64,000 nt of DNA from Halobacterium sp. CBA1132. GTDB taxonomy: Archaea > Halobacteriota > Halobacteria > Halobacteriales > Halobacteriaceae. The position numbers and the translations under genes are program-made. Location: assembly GCF_001485535.1 (NCBI RefSeq), contig NZ_BCMZ01000001.1:1178001-1242000 (forward strand). The letters run 5' to 3'. The notes beneath the pieces are model-generated. The model ran no database searches. It saw nothing but the letters and a program-made list of their open reading frames with translations, and had not been told where the DNA came from. How positions within the stretch are numbered: the first letter of the stretch is position 1; every line of letters begins with the position of its first letter. Shown here one piece after another: positions 26,634 through 34,274 of the stretch.

Positions 26634-27236
26634 ATGAGTGACTACGAACTTCCACCGCTTCCGTACGACTACGACGCTCTCGAACCGCACATCAGCGAGC
26701 AGGTGCTGACGTGGCATCACGACACGCACCATCAGGGCTACGTCAACGGCTGGAACTCCGCCGAGGAGACCCTCGCGGAGAACCGCGAGGAGGGTGACTT
26801 CTCGTCGTCGGCTGGCGCCATCGGTAACGTCACGCACAACGGCTCCGGCCACATCCTCCACTCCACGTTCTGGAACAACATGAGTCCGAACGGCGGCGGC
26901 GAACCCGCCGGCGCGCTCGCCGCGCGCATCGAGGAGGACTTCGGTTCCTACGAAGCGTGGAAGGGCGAATTCGAGGCCGCGGCCTCCGCAGCGGGTGGCT
27001 GGGCGCTGCTGGTCTACGACAGCCACTCCGAGCAGCTCCGTAACGTCGTCGTCGACAAACACGACAAGGGCGCGCTCTGGGGCTCGCACCCCATCCTCGC
27101 GCTCGACGTCTGGGAGCACTCCTACTACTACGACTACGGCCCCGCTCGCGGCGACTTCGTCGACAACTTCTTCGACGTCGTCGACTGGGACGACGTCGCG
27201 GACCGCTACGAGGACGTCGTCGCGCGCTTCGAGTAA
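26634..27236 (+). CDS. sod: Superoxide dismutase (Mn/Fe type)
   Basis: Disproportionates superoxide to oxygen and hydrogen peroxide in the cytoplasm. The 200-residue protein shows all metal ligands: the His in LTWHHDTHHQGYVNGWN, the His in GSGHILHSTFWNNM, and Asp/His in LDVWEHSYYYDYGPARG. The latter resembles the DxWEHAYY signature of Mn/Fe SOD. It matches halobacterial Mn-SOD in length and sequence style. It is a single gene with its own promoter, near the photolyase. Confidence 0.96.
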   Translation: MSDYELPPLPYDYDALEPHISEQVLTWHHDTHHQGYVNGWNSAEETLAENREEGDFSSSAGAIGNVTHNGSGHILHSTFWNNMSPNGGGEPAGALAARIEEDFGSYEAWKGEFEAAASAAGGWALLVYDSHSEQLRNVVVDKHDKGALWGSHPILALDVWEHSYYYDYGPARGDFVDNFFDVVDWDDVADRYEDVVARFE

Positions 27237-27265
27237 CGTCGCACATCCGCCGCTTTTCTTTCGCG

Positions 27266-27721
27266 CTACGCGCCGTCAGGAGCCGCGGGACCGAGCGCGT
27301 CGACGCCGTAGTCGTCGGCGACGTCGTGGACGGCGTCGGTGAGCGCGCCGAAGTCGTAGTTGGTGCCGTCCGAGTCCACGCCGACCACGACCCCGACTCG
27401 GCTGTCGTCGTCGGTGACGAACGTCCGGAACAGCTCCCACGTGTCGAAGCCGCGGTGCGTGTACCGGAGCTCCGAGTAGTGGAGGCGGTTGTACGTCTCT
27501 CGCGTGACGAAGCCGTAGCGTTCGTTGTCGAGGTGGCGTTCCACGTCGATGTCCTCGACGTGTTCGGCGACATCCTCGCGGAGGTACAGCGACTGCTGGG
27601 TGTCTTCGTCGAGCACCCAGACGTCGCGGAGGTTGTCGCCGAGCGCGCCGCGGAGGGCGTCGACAAGTGCCGCCTTCCCGTCGTCGAGTGCCGACTGATG
27701 CTGCGTGTCGTGTGTTGTCAT
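27266..27721 (-). CDS. Uncharacterised haloarchaeal protein (DUF7522-like)
   Basis: A 151-residue acidic protein, beginning MTTHDTQHQSALDDGK at the preferred ATG 27721; an upstream ATG at 27772 lies before the likely promoter. It contains LRDVWVLDEDTQQSLYLREDVAEHV, RETYNRLHYSELRYTHRGF and DSRVGVVVGVDSDGTNYDF. Haloarchaeal proteins of this pattern are common, and I believe they are filed as DUF7522, though I cannot verify it here. No catalytic motif or membrane segment is seen. It is divergent from the next small gene. Confidence 0.75.
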   Translation of the reverse strand: MTTHDTQHQSALDDGKAALVDALRGALGDNLRDVWVLDEDTQQSLYLREDVAEHVEDIDVERHLDNERYGFVTRETYNRLHYSELRYTHRGFDTWELFRTFVTDDDSRVGVVVGVDSDGTNYDFGALTDAVHDVADDYGVDALGPAAPDGA

Positions 27722-27824
27722 GCGGACCGCTCGTCCGTGGTTGTGACGGACGCTCGGATAAGCGTTCCCCAAGCTGGGGCGCCAGCACCGAGGACTTTTT
27801 CGTCGCGGCGCACGACCGGCGAGT

Positions 27825-28097
27825 ATGCCCGTTCCGAAAACTGACTTCGACGCGCTCCACCCGTGTGACTTCTACACGCCCGCGGAGCTACTCGACGCCG
27901 ACAAGATGTACACCGTCTACGAAATCGCGCGGCTCCTCCAGGACTTGGAGGCCGACGCGGAACTGGACCCGAACACGGAGAACGTCCTCCTCGACTGGGC
28001 GATTCCGTGGATTATGCGCCACAGCGACGACCTCGCCGTCGCGGAGCCCCGCGGGGACGACGAGCCCGGGTACTACGGCGTCAAGACGGACGACTAG
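27825..28097 (+). CDS. Small conserved haloarchaeal protein (DUF5827-like)
   Basis: A 90-residue acidic protein, MPVPKTDFDALHPCDFYTP then LDADKMYTVYEIARLLQD and VLLDWAIPWIMRHSDDL. The pattern is that of a conserved single-domain helical haloarchaeal protein, which I believe is DUF5827. A TATA-like ACTTTTT lies about 28 bp before the ATG. It overlaps the convergent metallo-hydrolase gene by 4 bp. Function is unknown. Confidence 0.75.
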   Translation: MPVPKTDFDALHPCDFYTPAELLDADKMYTVYEIARLLQDLEADAELDPNTENVLLDWAIPWIMRHSDDLAVAEPRGDDEPGYYGVKTDD

Positions 28098-28672
28098 CGC
28101 TGCCGGGCGGCCCGCGCCGCCGACTCGATATTCTGGACTGCGCCGGTCGTGACGCTGGGACCGTGGCCCGCGTGCATCACGTCCAAGTCAGCGTCGAGCG
28201 CATCGAGCACGCGGTCGATGCTGCGGAGGAGTGTGTCGCGGTCGCCGCCCTCCAAGTCGGTGCGGCCGAACGCGCCGTTCGCGAACACGAGGTCAGCCGC
28301 GAACAGCACGCTCGCCTCCCGCGAGTAGAACACCAAGTGGTGGGGTTCGTGGCCGGGCGTGTGCAGCGCCTCGTACTCGTGGTCGCCGATAGTGACCGTG
28401 TCGCCGTCCGCGAGTTCGTGGTCGACGCCATCGTCGCTCGCGTCGAACCCCCACACGTCGACGCCGAACGCGTCCTTCACGTCGTCGAGGTTGCCGACGT
28501 GGTCGGGGTGGGGGTGGGTCACCAGCACCGCGTCGAGGTCGTCGACGTGCTCGCGGACGGCGCTGGTTATGTCGAAGTTCGCGCCCGGGTCGACGAGCAC
28601 TGTGCGGTCGCCCTCCACGAGGAAGGCGTTGCTCGTGAACGCGTCGACGCTGGAAGCGAGATTCGTGACCAT
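28094..28672 (-). CDS. Metallo-beta-lactamase-fold hydrolase
   Basis: A 192-residue MBL-fold protein, probably a zinc-dependent hydrolase of glyoxalase-II type. The zinc motif HPHPDHVGNL (HxHxDH) lies near residue 55, the next ligand His in LHTPGHEPHH near residue 100, and the Asp in VLFAADLVFANG near residue 125. The final His in MHAGHGPSV is also present. It is short and lacks the glyoxalase II substrate domain. The substrate is unknown. Confidence 0.88.
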   Translation of the reverse strand: MVTNLASSVDAFTSNAFLVEGDRTVLVDPGANFDITSAVREHVDDLDAVLVTHPHPDHVGNLDDVKDAFGVDVWGFDASDDGVDHELADGDTVTIGDHEYEALHTPGHEPHHLVFYSREASVLFAADLVFANGAFGRTDLEGGDRDTLLRSIDRVLDALDADLDVMHAGHGPSVTTGAVQNIESAARAARQR

Positions 28673-28722
28673 ACCCCGGCTACGCCGTCGGACACTTAGG
28701 GGTTACCGGGACGCGGATGCCG

Positions 28723-29061
28723 TCAGCGCGGCGCGCCGACGAGAACGAGTTCGGAGTAGTGGTCGCGGTTGCGAATCTGTCGGGCCTCCTCGGCGTCGAT
28801 GCGGATGGCTTCGCGTTCGTCCAGCGAGACGGTGGCGTCCCCGAACTCGACGTCGACGCCGCCCTCGACGACGTAGTAGACTTCCTCTTGGCCGGAGTCG
28901 CGGTGGTCGTGTTCCATCCCCTCGGCGTTCGGCTCCATCGTGAACACCGTGAACGCCACCTCGTCGGTGTCGAGGGCGTCTTTCATGCGGAACATCTCGG
29001 CCTGAGCGTCGTCCGGAAGCGGCGTTTCGGCGTCGTTCAACGTCGCCTTCTGGTAGGGCAT
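28723..29061 (-). CDS. Cupin-domain protein
   Basis: A 112-residue single-domain cupin. The metal-binding cupin motif 1 is visible as EHDHRDSGQEEVYYVVEGG, with His-His-Glu spacing, and motif 2 (VSLDEREAIRIDAEEARQIRN) has weak metal ligands. It begins MPYQKATLNDAETPLP at 29061; the open frame to 29214 covers the thyX promoter. Such proteins are often isomerases or sensors; here the function is unknown. Confidence 0.85.
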   Translation of the reverse strand: MPYQKATLNDAETPLPDDAQAEMFRMKDALDTDEVAFTVFTMEPNAEGMEHDHRDSGQEEVYYVVEGGVDVEFGDATVSLDEREAIRIDAEEARQIRNRDHYSELVLVGAPR

Positions 29062-29149
29062 ACGAGAGGGTTCGGCGCACTCGTCCTTCTGGTTAGTGGC
29101 CGTTTCCTTCGGAGCGCTTTTGTCCGCGGCGCGAGCATCCACGCCCAGT

Positions 29150-29893
29150 ATGCAAGTCCGTCTTCTCGACGCGACCGACGACCCCGAGGAACTCGTCTGC
29201 CGGGGCGCGCGCAACGACTACATGAGCGGCTGGGTGGCCGAACAGGACTTCGAGGAAGTGATGGACGGCGTCGAGGGCGACGACGTCGAAGCGCAGAAGG
29301 CGAACTTCCTCGCGAAGCTCCTCCAGCGCGGACACTACGGTCCCTTCGAGCACCCGAGCGCGACGTTCGCCATCGAGGGGATGAGCCGGTCGTGCATGGC
29401 GCAACTCACGCGCCACCGCCACGCGAGCTTCGACGTGCAGTCGATGCGGTACGTCGCCTTCGACGAGGTCGACCCCGCCGCCGTCGAGGACGGCGAGATG
29501 GTGGTGACGCCGCCGTCGGCGACGGATCCGGACTGGGTGGGCCGCAACCAGAAGAACGCGGATGTCGACGCGGAGACCGTCGAGAAGCGCGAGGAACTCT
29601 TCCAGCAGTCGGTCCGGCAGTCCGTCGAGGACTACCAGGAACTGCTGGACCTCGGGATGCCGCCGGAGGACGCGCGGTTCGTCCTCCCCATCGGCACGGA
29701 AGTGAACGTCGTCGTCACGCTGAACCCGCGGTCGCTGATGCACATCGCGGACATGCGCGCGGCGGCCGACGCCCAGTGGGAGATTCGAGACCTCACCGAG
29801 CAACTGCTGGACATCGCCGCGGAGTGGTGCCCGCACACCTTCGACTACTACGAGTCGGAGATGAAGCACCGAAAGAACCGCCTCGCGCCCTAA
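29150..29893 (+). CDS. thyX: FAD-dependent thymidylate synthase
   Basis: Makes dTMP from dUMP using methylenetetrahydrofolate and FAD/NADPH. The 247-residue protein contains the diagnostic ThyX motif RHRHASFDVQS (RHR-x7-S) near residue 85, plus RFVLPIGTEVNVVVTLNPRS and the substrate-binding FHEN-like region. The ATG at 29150 is chosen since similarity starts at MQVRLLDATDDPEELV. Use of ThyX means folate is recycled without net dihydrofolate production, in keeping with the folP/mptE genes in this window. Confidence 0.96.
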   Translation: MQVRLLDATDDPEELVCRGARNDYMSGWVAEQDFEEVMDGVEGDDVEAQKANFLAKLLQRGHYGPFEHPSATFAIEGMSRSCMAQLTRHRHASFDVQSMRYVAFDEVDPAAVEDGEMVVTPPSATDPDWVGRNQKNADVDAETVEKREELFQQSVRQSVEDYQELLDLGMPPEDARFVLPIGTEVNVVVTLNPRSLMHIADMRAAADAQWEIRDLTEQLLDIAAEWCPHTFDYYESEMKHRKNRLAP

Positions 29894-29911
29894 AACGTCG
29901 GGACGCGAGCG

Positions 29912-32611
29912 TCAGTCGTCACCACGGAACCGCTGAACGACGCCCGCGGTGAACGCGACGGCCGCCGCGGCCGCGCCGAACCCGGGGACGCTGCCGCCCG
30001 ACGACCCGCTCTCTGTCTCGGTGTCGCTGTTGGACTGCGTGGTGGTCGCGGTGGACTGCTGGACGGACTCCTTGACTTGGACGCGCTCGGTCGCGCGAAC
30101 GTCACGCGAGGACGCCGCGACGGAGACCTCGTACTCGCCGTAGTCGACGGCCCAGTCGTCGGCGTCCTCGTCCCAGTACCGGAACGCCTCGCGGTCGACG
30201 TCGACGGTGACGGTCTCCGTCTCGCCCGCGGCAACGTCCGTCTTCGCGAAGCCCGCGAGTTCCTTCGGCGGTCGCTCGACGCTCGAATCGACCGCACCGA
30301 CGTACACTTGGACGGCTTCCGCGCCGTCGCGGTCGCCAGTGTTCGTCACGTCGACGCTCACCGTCACGCCGTCCTCGGGCGTCGTCGCGGCCCGCGAGAC
30401 CGAGGCGTTCTCGTACTCGAAGTCGGTGTAGCTGAGGCCGTGGCCGAACGGGAACAGCGGGTCGATGTCGGCTTCGTCGAAGTGCCGGTAGCCCACGAAC
30501 ACGCCCTCGTCGTAGTAGACGTTGCCGTCGACGCCCGGGTAGCCGCGTCCCTCCTCCGGAAGCGGGTTGATCTCCTGTGGGAGGTAGTCCTCGTAGTTCT
30601 GCGCGAACGTCACGGGCGTCTTTCCGGAGGGGTTGGCGTTCCCGAACAGGAGGTCGGCGACCGCGTGGCCGCCCTCCTGACCCGGGTACCACGCCTGCAT
30701 GATGGCGGGGACGTCGCCGACCCACGGCATGGCGACCGGCGCTTCCGTATTCAGCACCAGCGCCGTGTTCGCGTTCGCGTTCGCGACGGCACTGATTGCG
30801 CTCTCTTGGTCGCCCGGGAGTCCGTACTTGTAGCGGTCGTCGCCGTAGTTCGTGTACGTGCGCCCGAGGAACACGACGGCGTCGTGGTTCTCCGCGGCCT
30901 GAACCGCGGCGTCCATACTGGACGGCGGATTCCACCGGAGCCGAGCCGGCGAGCCGCCAGCGACCTCCACGCGGACATCGTAGCTCGTTCCGGCTTCGAG
31001 GTCGACGCTGGAGCGCTCGGGGTTCGGCGGGAAGAAGGCGAACGTGAACGCCTCGTTGTAGCCGACAAGTTCGTCGTCGACGTAGACGTGCGCCTGCCCG
31101 CGGGTGGTGAGTTCCAGTCCGTACGTGCCGCTCTCCTCGGGCGTGACTGTCCCCTCAAGCACCACGCCGCCGGCCTCCTCGGGGAAACTCGACAGGTCGA
31201 TTGTCTCGGTGGTCCCGGTCTCGACCGGGCTCCCTTCGAGGTCCTCGTTGCCGTAGTAAGTGTATTCGAACTCGTCGTCGGCCGAGACGACTTCGAGGTT
31301 GTCGGTCGCGGCCGTCTCGACCGTGACACTGTCGTCGGTCGCTGCTTCGATGCCGTCAGCAAGCGAGACGTCGCCCGTCGATTCGACCTCGTCGCTGCCA
31401 CCAGCGCTCTGCTTGAACTGGCTCGCGTCCGGGCCGACGACAGCGACCGAACTGACGCCGTCGACGAACGGGAGAACGCCCTCGTTCTTCAACAGGACTG
31501 ACGCGTTTTCGGCAATCGTCCGCGCTGTCTGCGTGTGTTCGTCGGCCCCAATTACCGACGTATCTCCGACGCCCTCACGGCTCCCGTCGAGGGCTCCGAT
31601 TTCGTCTTGCGCCTGCAGTCCGCGACGGACCATCTCGTCGACGACCGCCTCGTCCAGATTGTCGTTTTCGACCGCCGCGGCGAGCCCGTCACCGAAGTAG
31701 TTCGCACTCGGCATCTCGATGTCGAGCCCGCTGACGGCGGCGTCGACCGTGCTGTGCGTGCCGCCCCAGTCCGAGACGACGAACCCGTCGAAGCCCCACT
31801 CGTCTTTCAGTATCTCCCGGAGGAGCGTGCGGTGCTGGCTGGCGTACGTTCCGTTGATTCGGTTGTACGCCGCCATTACTGCTCCCGCGCCGCCCTCCTG
31901 AACCGCCTTTTTGAACGCCGGGAGGTACAGTTCGCGGAGCGGTCGCTCGTCGACACTGACGTTCTGCTCGGCGATGGAGAACGAGTCGGCGACGTCGCCC
32001 GTGGCTCGCGTCTGGTTGTACGCCGTGAAGTGCTTCGCCGTCGCGACGACGCCCTCGTCCTGAACGCCGCTGACGTACGGCGTGACCATCTCGCCGGCCA
32101 GCAGCGGGTCTTCGCCGTACGTCTCACCGGCCCGACTGTGGAACGGGACCCGGAAGAGGTCCATCGACGGCGCCAACAGTACCGAGACGTGCGCGGCTTT
32201 CAGTTCCCGCGCCATCGCGGCTCCCTGCTCGGCCGTCAGCGACGGATCGAACGTCGAGGCCGCAGCAATCGGATGCGGGAAGTCCGTGGTCGGCTGCCCG
32301 ACTGACGCGCCAGTCGGCCCGTCAGCCATGTGCAGCGGCGGGACGTCGAGGCGCTCGATACCGGCGACAGACCCGGCGATACTCCAGTCTCCCTCGGGCG
32401 GACTGCCGCTTCCGTACGTCCGTTGCACCTTCTCGTCGAGGGTCATCTCGGCGACGACGTCCTCGATGTCGCGGCCGCCGTCCTGCGCGCCGGCGATGTC
32501 GGCCTCCGTGAGCAGCGGCACCGCAGCGGCGGTCCCGCCGGCGGCCTTCAGGAACGTTCGTCGCGTCGCGTCCGTGGCGTGTTCACCGTTATCGTGTGTG
32601 TCGTCTGCCAT
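29912..32611 (-). CDS. Secreted GH3 beta-glucosidase with PA14 insert and PGF-CTERM anchor
   Basis: Hydrolyses beta-glucosides at the cell surface. The 899-residue precursor starts with a Tat signal (TRRTFLKAAGG). The GH3 N-domain carries the catalytic nucleophile in GFVVSDWGGTHS near residue 285. The GH3 C-domain follows, interrupted by a PA14-like carbohydrate-binding module at about residues 455-580 (EESGTYGLELTTRGQAHVYV). A fibronectin-III-like domain (PPKELAGFAKTDVAAGET) comes next. The tail is a Thr/Ser linker and GGSVPGFGAAAAAVAF plus basic residues, a PGF-CTERM-like sorting signal for archaeosortase. Divergent from a TrmB-like regulator; the TATA-like box at 32634-32644 suggests a leaderless mRNA. 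Confidence 0.93.
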   Translation of the reverse strand: MADDTHDNGEHATDATRRTFLKAAGGTAAAVPLLTEADIAGAQDGGRDIEDVVAEMTLDEKVQRTYGSGSPPEGDWSIAGSVAGIERLDVPPLHMADGPTGASVGQPTTDFPHPIAAASTFDPSLTAEQGAAMARELKAAHVSVLLAPSMDLFRVPFHSRAGETYGEDPLLAGEMVTPYVSGVQDEGVVATAKHFTAYNQTRATGDVADSFSIAEQNVSVDERPLRELYLPAFKKAVQEGGAGAVMAAYNRINGTYASQHRTLLREILKDEWGFDGFVVSDWGGTHSTVDAAVSGLDIEMPSANYFGDGLAAAVENDNLDEAVVDEMVRRGLQAQDEIGALDGSREGVGDTSVIGADEHTQTARTIAENASVLLKNEGVLPFVDGVSSVAVVGPDASQFKQSAGGSDEVESTGDVSLADGIEAATDDSVTVETAATDNLEVVSADDEFEYTYYGNEDLEGSPVETGTTETIDLSSFPEEAGGVVLEGTVTPEESGTYGLELTTRGQAHVYVDDELVGYNEAFTFAFFPPNPERSSVDLEAGTSYDVRVEVAGGSPARLRWNPPSSMDAAVQAAENHDAVVFLGRTYTNYGDDRYKYGLPGDQESAISAVANANANTALVLNTEAPVAMPWVGDVPAIMQAWYPGQEGGHAVADLLFGNANPSGKTPVTFAQNYEDYLPQEINPLPEEGRGYPGVDGNVYYDEGVFVGYRHFDEADIDPLFPFGHGLSYTDFEYENASVSRAATTPEDGVTVSVDVTNTGDRDGAEAVQVYVGAVDSSVERPPKELAGFAKTDVAAGETETVTVDVDREAFRYWDEDADDWAVDYGEYEVSVAASSRDVRATERVQVKESVQQSTATTTQSNSDTETESGSSGGSVPGFGAAAAAVAFTAGVVQRFRGDD

Positions 32612-32633
32612 CCAATCGAGAACTTACACGGAA

Positions 32634-32684
32634 TTTAATAAATGTTCGTCCAATTATCTCGATTATTACTGGAAATATCTTTCC
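32634..32684. promoter_or_regulatory. bgl promoter and inverted repeat GGAAA-N4-TTTCC
   Basis: Read on the minus strand, TTTATTAAAT at 32634-32643 lies 23-32 nt before the glucosidase ATG and looks like its TATA box. GGAAATATCTTTCC at 32671-32684 is a perfect 5-bp inverted repeat with a 4-bp spacer, placed between the divergent glucosidase and regulator genes. It is a candidate operator for the adjacent TrmB-like regulator. Confidence 0.4.
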
Positions 32685-32809
32685 ACTAGTAGCGAAACGT
32701 TTCCTCACGACAAATGAATGTCAGAAACTGTGGTGTTACGAGCGGCAGTGCGACCGAGACGCTGCCGCACTCCGTGCCTTCTTGAGTCGCGACGCCATCC
32801 ACAGTCCCA

Positions 32810-33871
32810 ATGACCGACGACCAGCGTCTCGTCTCGAGGCTCCAGCAGTTCAGCTTCTCCGAGAAAGAAGCCAGCGTCTACCTCGCGGCCATCGAACGCG
32901 GGCGCGGCACACCCAGCGACATCGCCGCCGACGCCGACGTCTCCACCAGCTACGTCTACGACGTCTGCGACACCCTCGAACGGCAGGGACTGGTCACCGT
33001 CGACGACCACCAAACCCCAACCCAGATTCGCGCCAACCCGCCCTCCGAGACGCTCGAAGAACGCGTCCACACGATGACAGAGACCATGCACGAACTCGAC
33101 GACCACTACCAGCGCCCAGACGACGACTTCGACACGCTCGAACTCGTCCGCTCGCGCCAAACCCTCCTCCGCCGCGTCCGGTCGCTCGTCGACGCCGCCG
33201 ACGACGAAGTGTTCGTCACACTCCCCGCCGACGTCTTCGACGAACTCGCAGACGTCTTCCGGGACGCCGTCGAACGCGGCTGTCTCGTCCTCGTCGCCGT
33301 CAGCGGCACCGACGACGCCACCCTCGACGCCCACTACGGCGACGCCGCCACCGTCGTCAAATCCTGGTCCAGAGACGAATCGATGTACCTCTGCATCGAC
33401 CAGCAACGCGGCGTCATCGCCCCAGCCACCCTCCTCGGCTGGGACCACGGCGACGCTAACGCCGTCGCGTTCCGGAACTACTCCACCGCCGTCGCCATCG
33501 AGAGCGCCTTCCTCGGCACCATCTGGGCGGCCTCCGAGACACTCTCGGTCCGCCGCCCTGCCGCGCTCCCCCACGACTACGGCGACAACTTCCGCCACGC
33601 CCTGTACGACGCCACCCTCCACCGCCGCGCCGGCCACACCGTCGCCGCCACGCTGTCGGTCCGCCCGACCGAAACCACCGACGACCCACACACGATTACC
33701 GGGACAATCACCGACACCACACAGGGACTGGTCGACCCCGCGTCCAACGACTTCGGCATGGAGAACACCCTCTACGTCGACACCGGCGAACAGACCGTCA
33801 GCGTCGGCGCCGTCGGCGCGTTCCTCGAAGACTACGAAGCCACCAACGTCGTGTTACGCGACGGCGACTGA
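32810..33871 (+). CDS. TrmB-family sugar-responsive transcriptional regulator
   Basis: A 353-residue regulator. The N-terminal winged helix (LQQFSFSEKEASVYLAAI; ADVSTSYVYDVCDTLERQGL) matches TrmB. A linker helix (TETMHELDDHYQRPDDDF) is followed by a PLD-like domain and the C-terminal TrmB ligand-binding region (ALYDATLHRRAGHTVAATLS; TLYVDTGEQTVSVGAVGAF). TrmB proteins bind sugars and control sugar uptake and catabolic genes. Its divergent placement beside the GH3 glucosidase suggests it regulates that gene, possibly also the distant sugar ABC operon. Confidence 0.9.
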   Translation: MTDDQRLVSRLQQFSFSEKEASVYLAAIERGRGTPSDIAADADVSTSYVYDVCDTLERQGLVTVDDHQTPTQIRANPPSETLEERVHTMTETMHELDDHYQRPDDDFDTLELVRSRQTLLRRVRSLVDAADDEVFVTLPADVFDELADVFRDAVERGCLVLVAVSGTDDATLDAHYGDAATVVKSWSRDESMYLCIDQQRGVIAPATLLGWDHGDANAVAFRNYSTAVAIESAFLGTIWAASETLSVRRPAALPHDYGDNFRHALYDATLHRRAGHTVAATLSVRPTETTDDPHTITGTITDTTQGLVDPASNDFGMENTLYVDTGEQTVSVGAVGAFLEDYEATNVVLRDGD

Positions 33872-34087
33872 ACGCGAACACAGCCCACAACTCTCGCCGA
33901 CGACAGTCCCTGCCCGCTGCAACCGCTCCCCGACCCACTCGAAGCCACCGACAGCGAGTCAGCCTGACGCTCCACGAGTCGCTCCGCCGGCCGCTAGCTG
34001 CCCCGGGGTTACGTGTGTGTCACTCTCTCAGCGCGGTCCCGAGACGAAACCGTTATTTGTACCTCGCGGCTACGAAGGAGTGGACGC

Positions 34088-34162
34088 GCTCCGTTGGTGT
34101 AGTCCGGCCAATCATCTTGCCCTCTCACGGCAAGGACTAGGGTTCAAATCCCTGACGGAGCA
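34088..34162 (+). tRNA. tRNA-Glu (anticodon CUC)
   Basis: A full cloverleaf of 75 nt. The acceptor stem GCTCCGT/ACGGAGC occupies 34088-34094 and 34155-34161, with discriminator A at 34162. The anticodon stem TTGCC/GGCAA encloses loop CTCTCAC, which reads anticodon CTC at its middle. The T arm has stem TAGGG/CCCTG around TTCAAAT. There is no encoded CCA. An AT-rich promoter element (CGTTATTTG) lies at 34051-34059. The gene marks the left edge of an accessory-looking region, as tRNA genes often do. Confidence 0.97.
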
Positions 34163-34201
34163 TTCCAACCTCTTTCCGTCCAGTAGTTTCGCTCGTAGCG
34201 T

Positions 34202-34239
34202 AGGGTGAACCGTTCGGAGTTGTAGCGAGTGCTCACCCT
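34202..34239. promoter_or_regulatory. Inverted repeat upstream of helicase gene
   Basis: AGGGTGA at 34202-34208 and TCACCCT at 34233-34239 form a perfect 7-bp inverted repeat with a 24-bp spacer. It lies just before the TATA-like CATAAATAT (34255-34263) of the helicase gene, so it could be an operator or the tail of a tRNA-linked element. Confidence 0.3.
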
Positions 34240-34274
34240 CGAATTGTCGACAGTGCATAAATATCGTTTAATGG

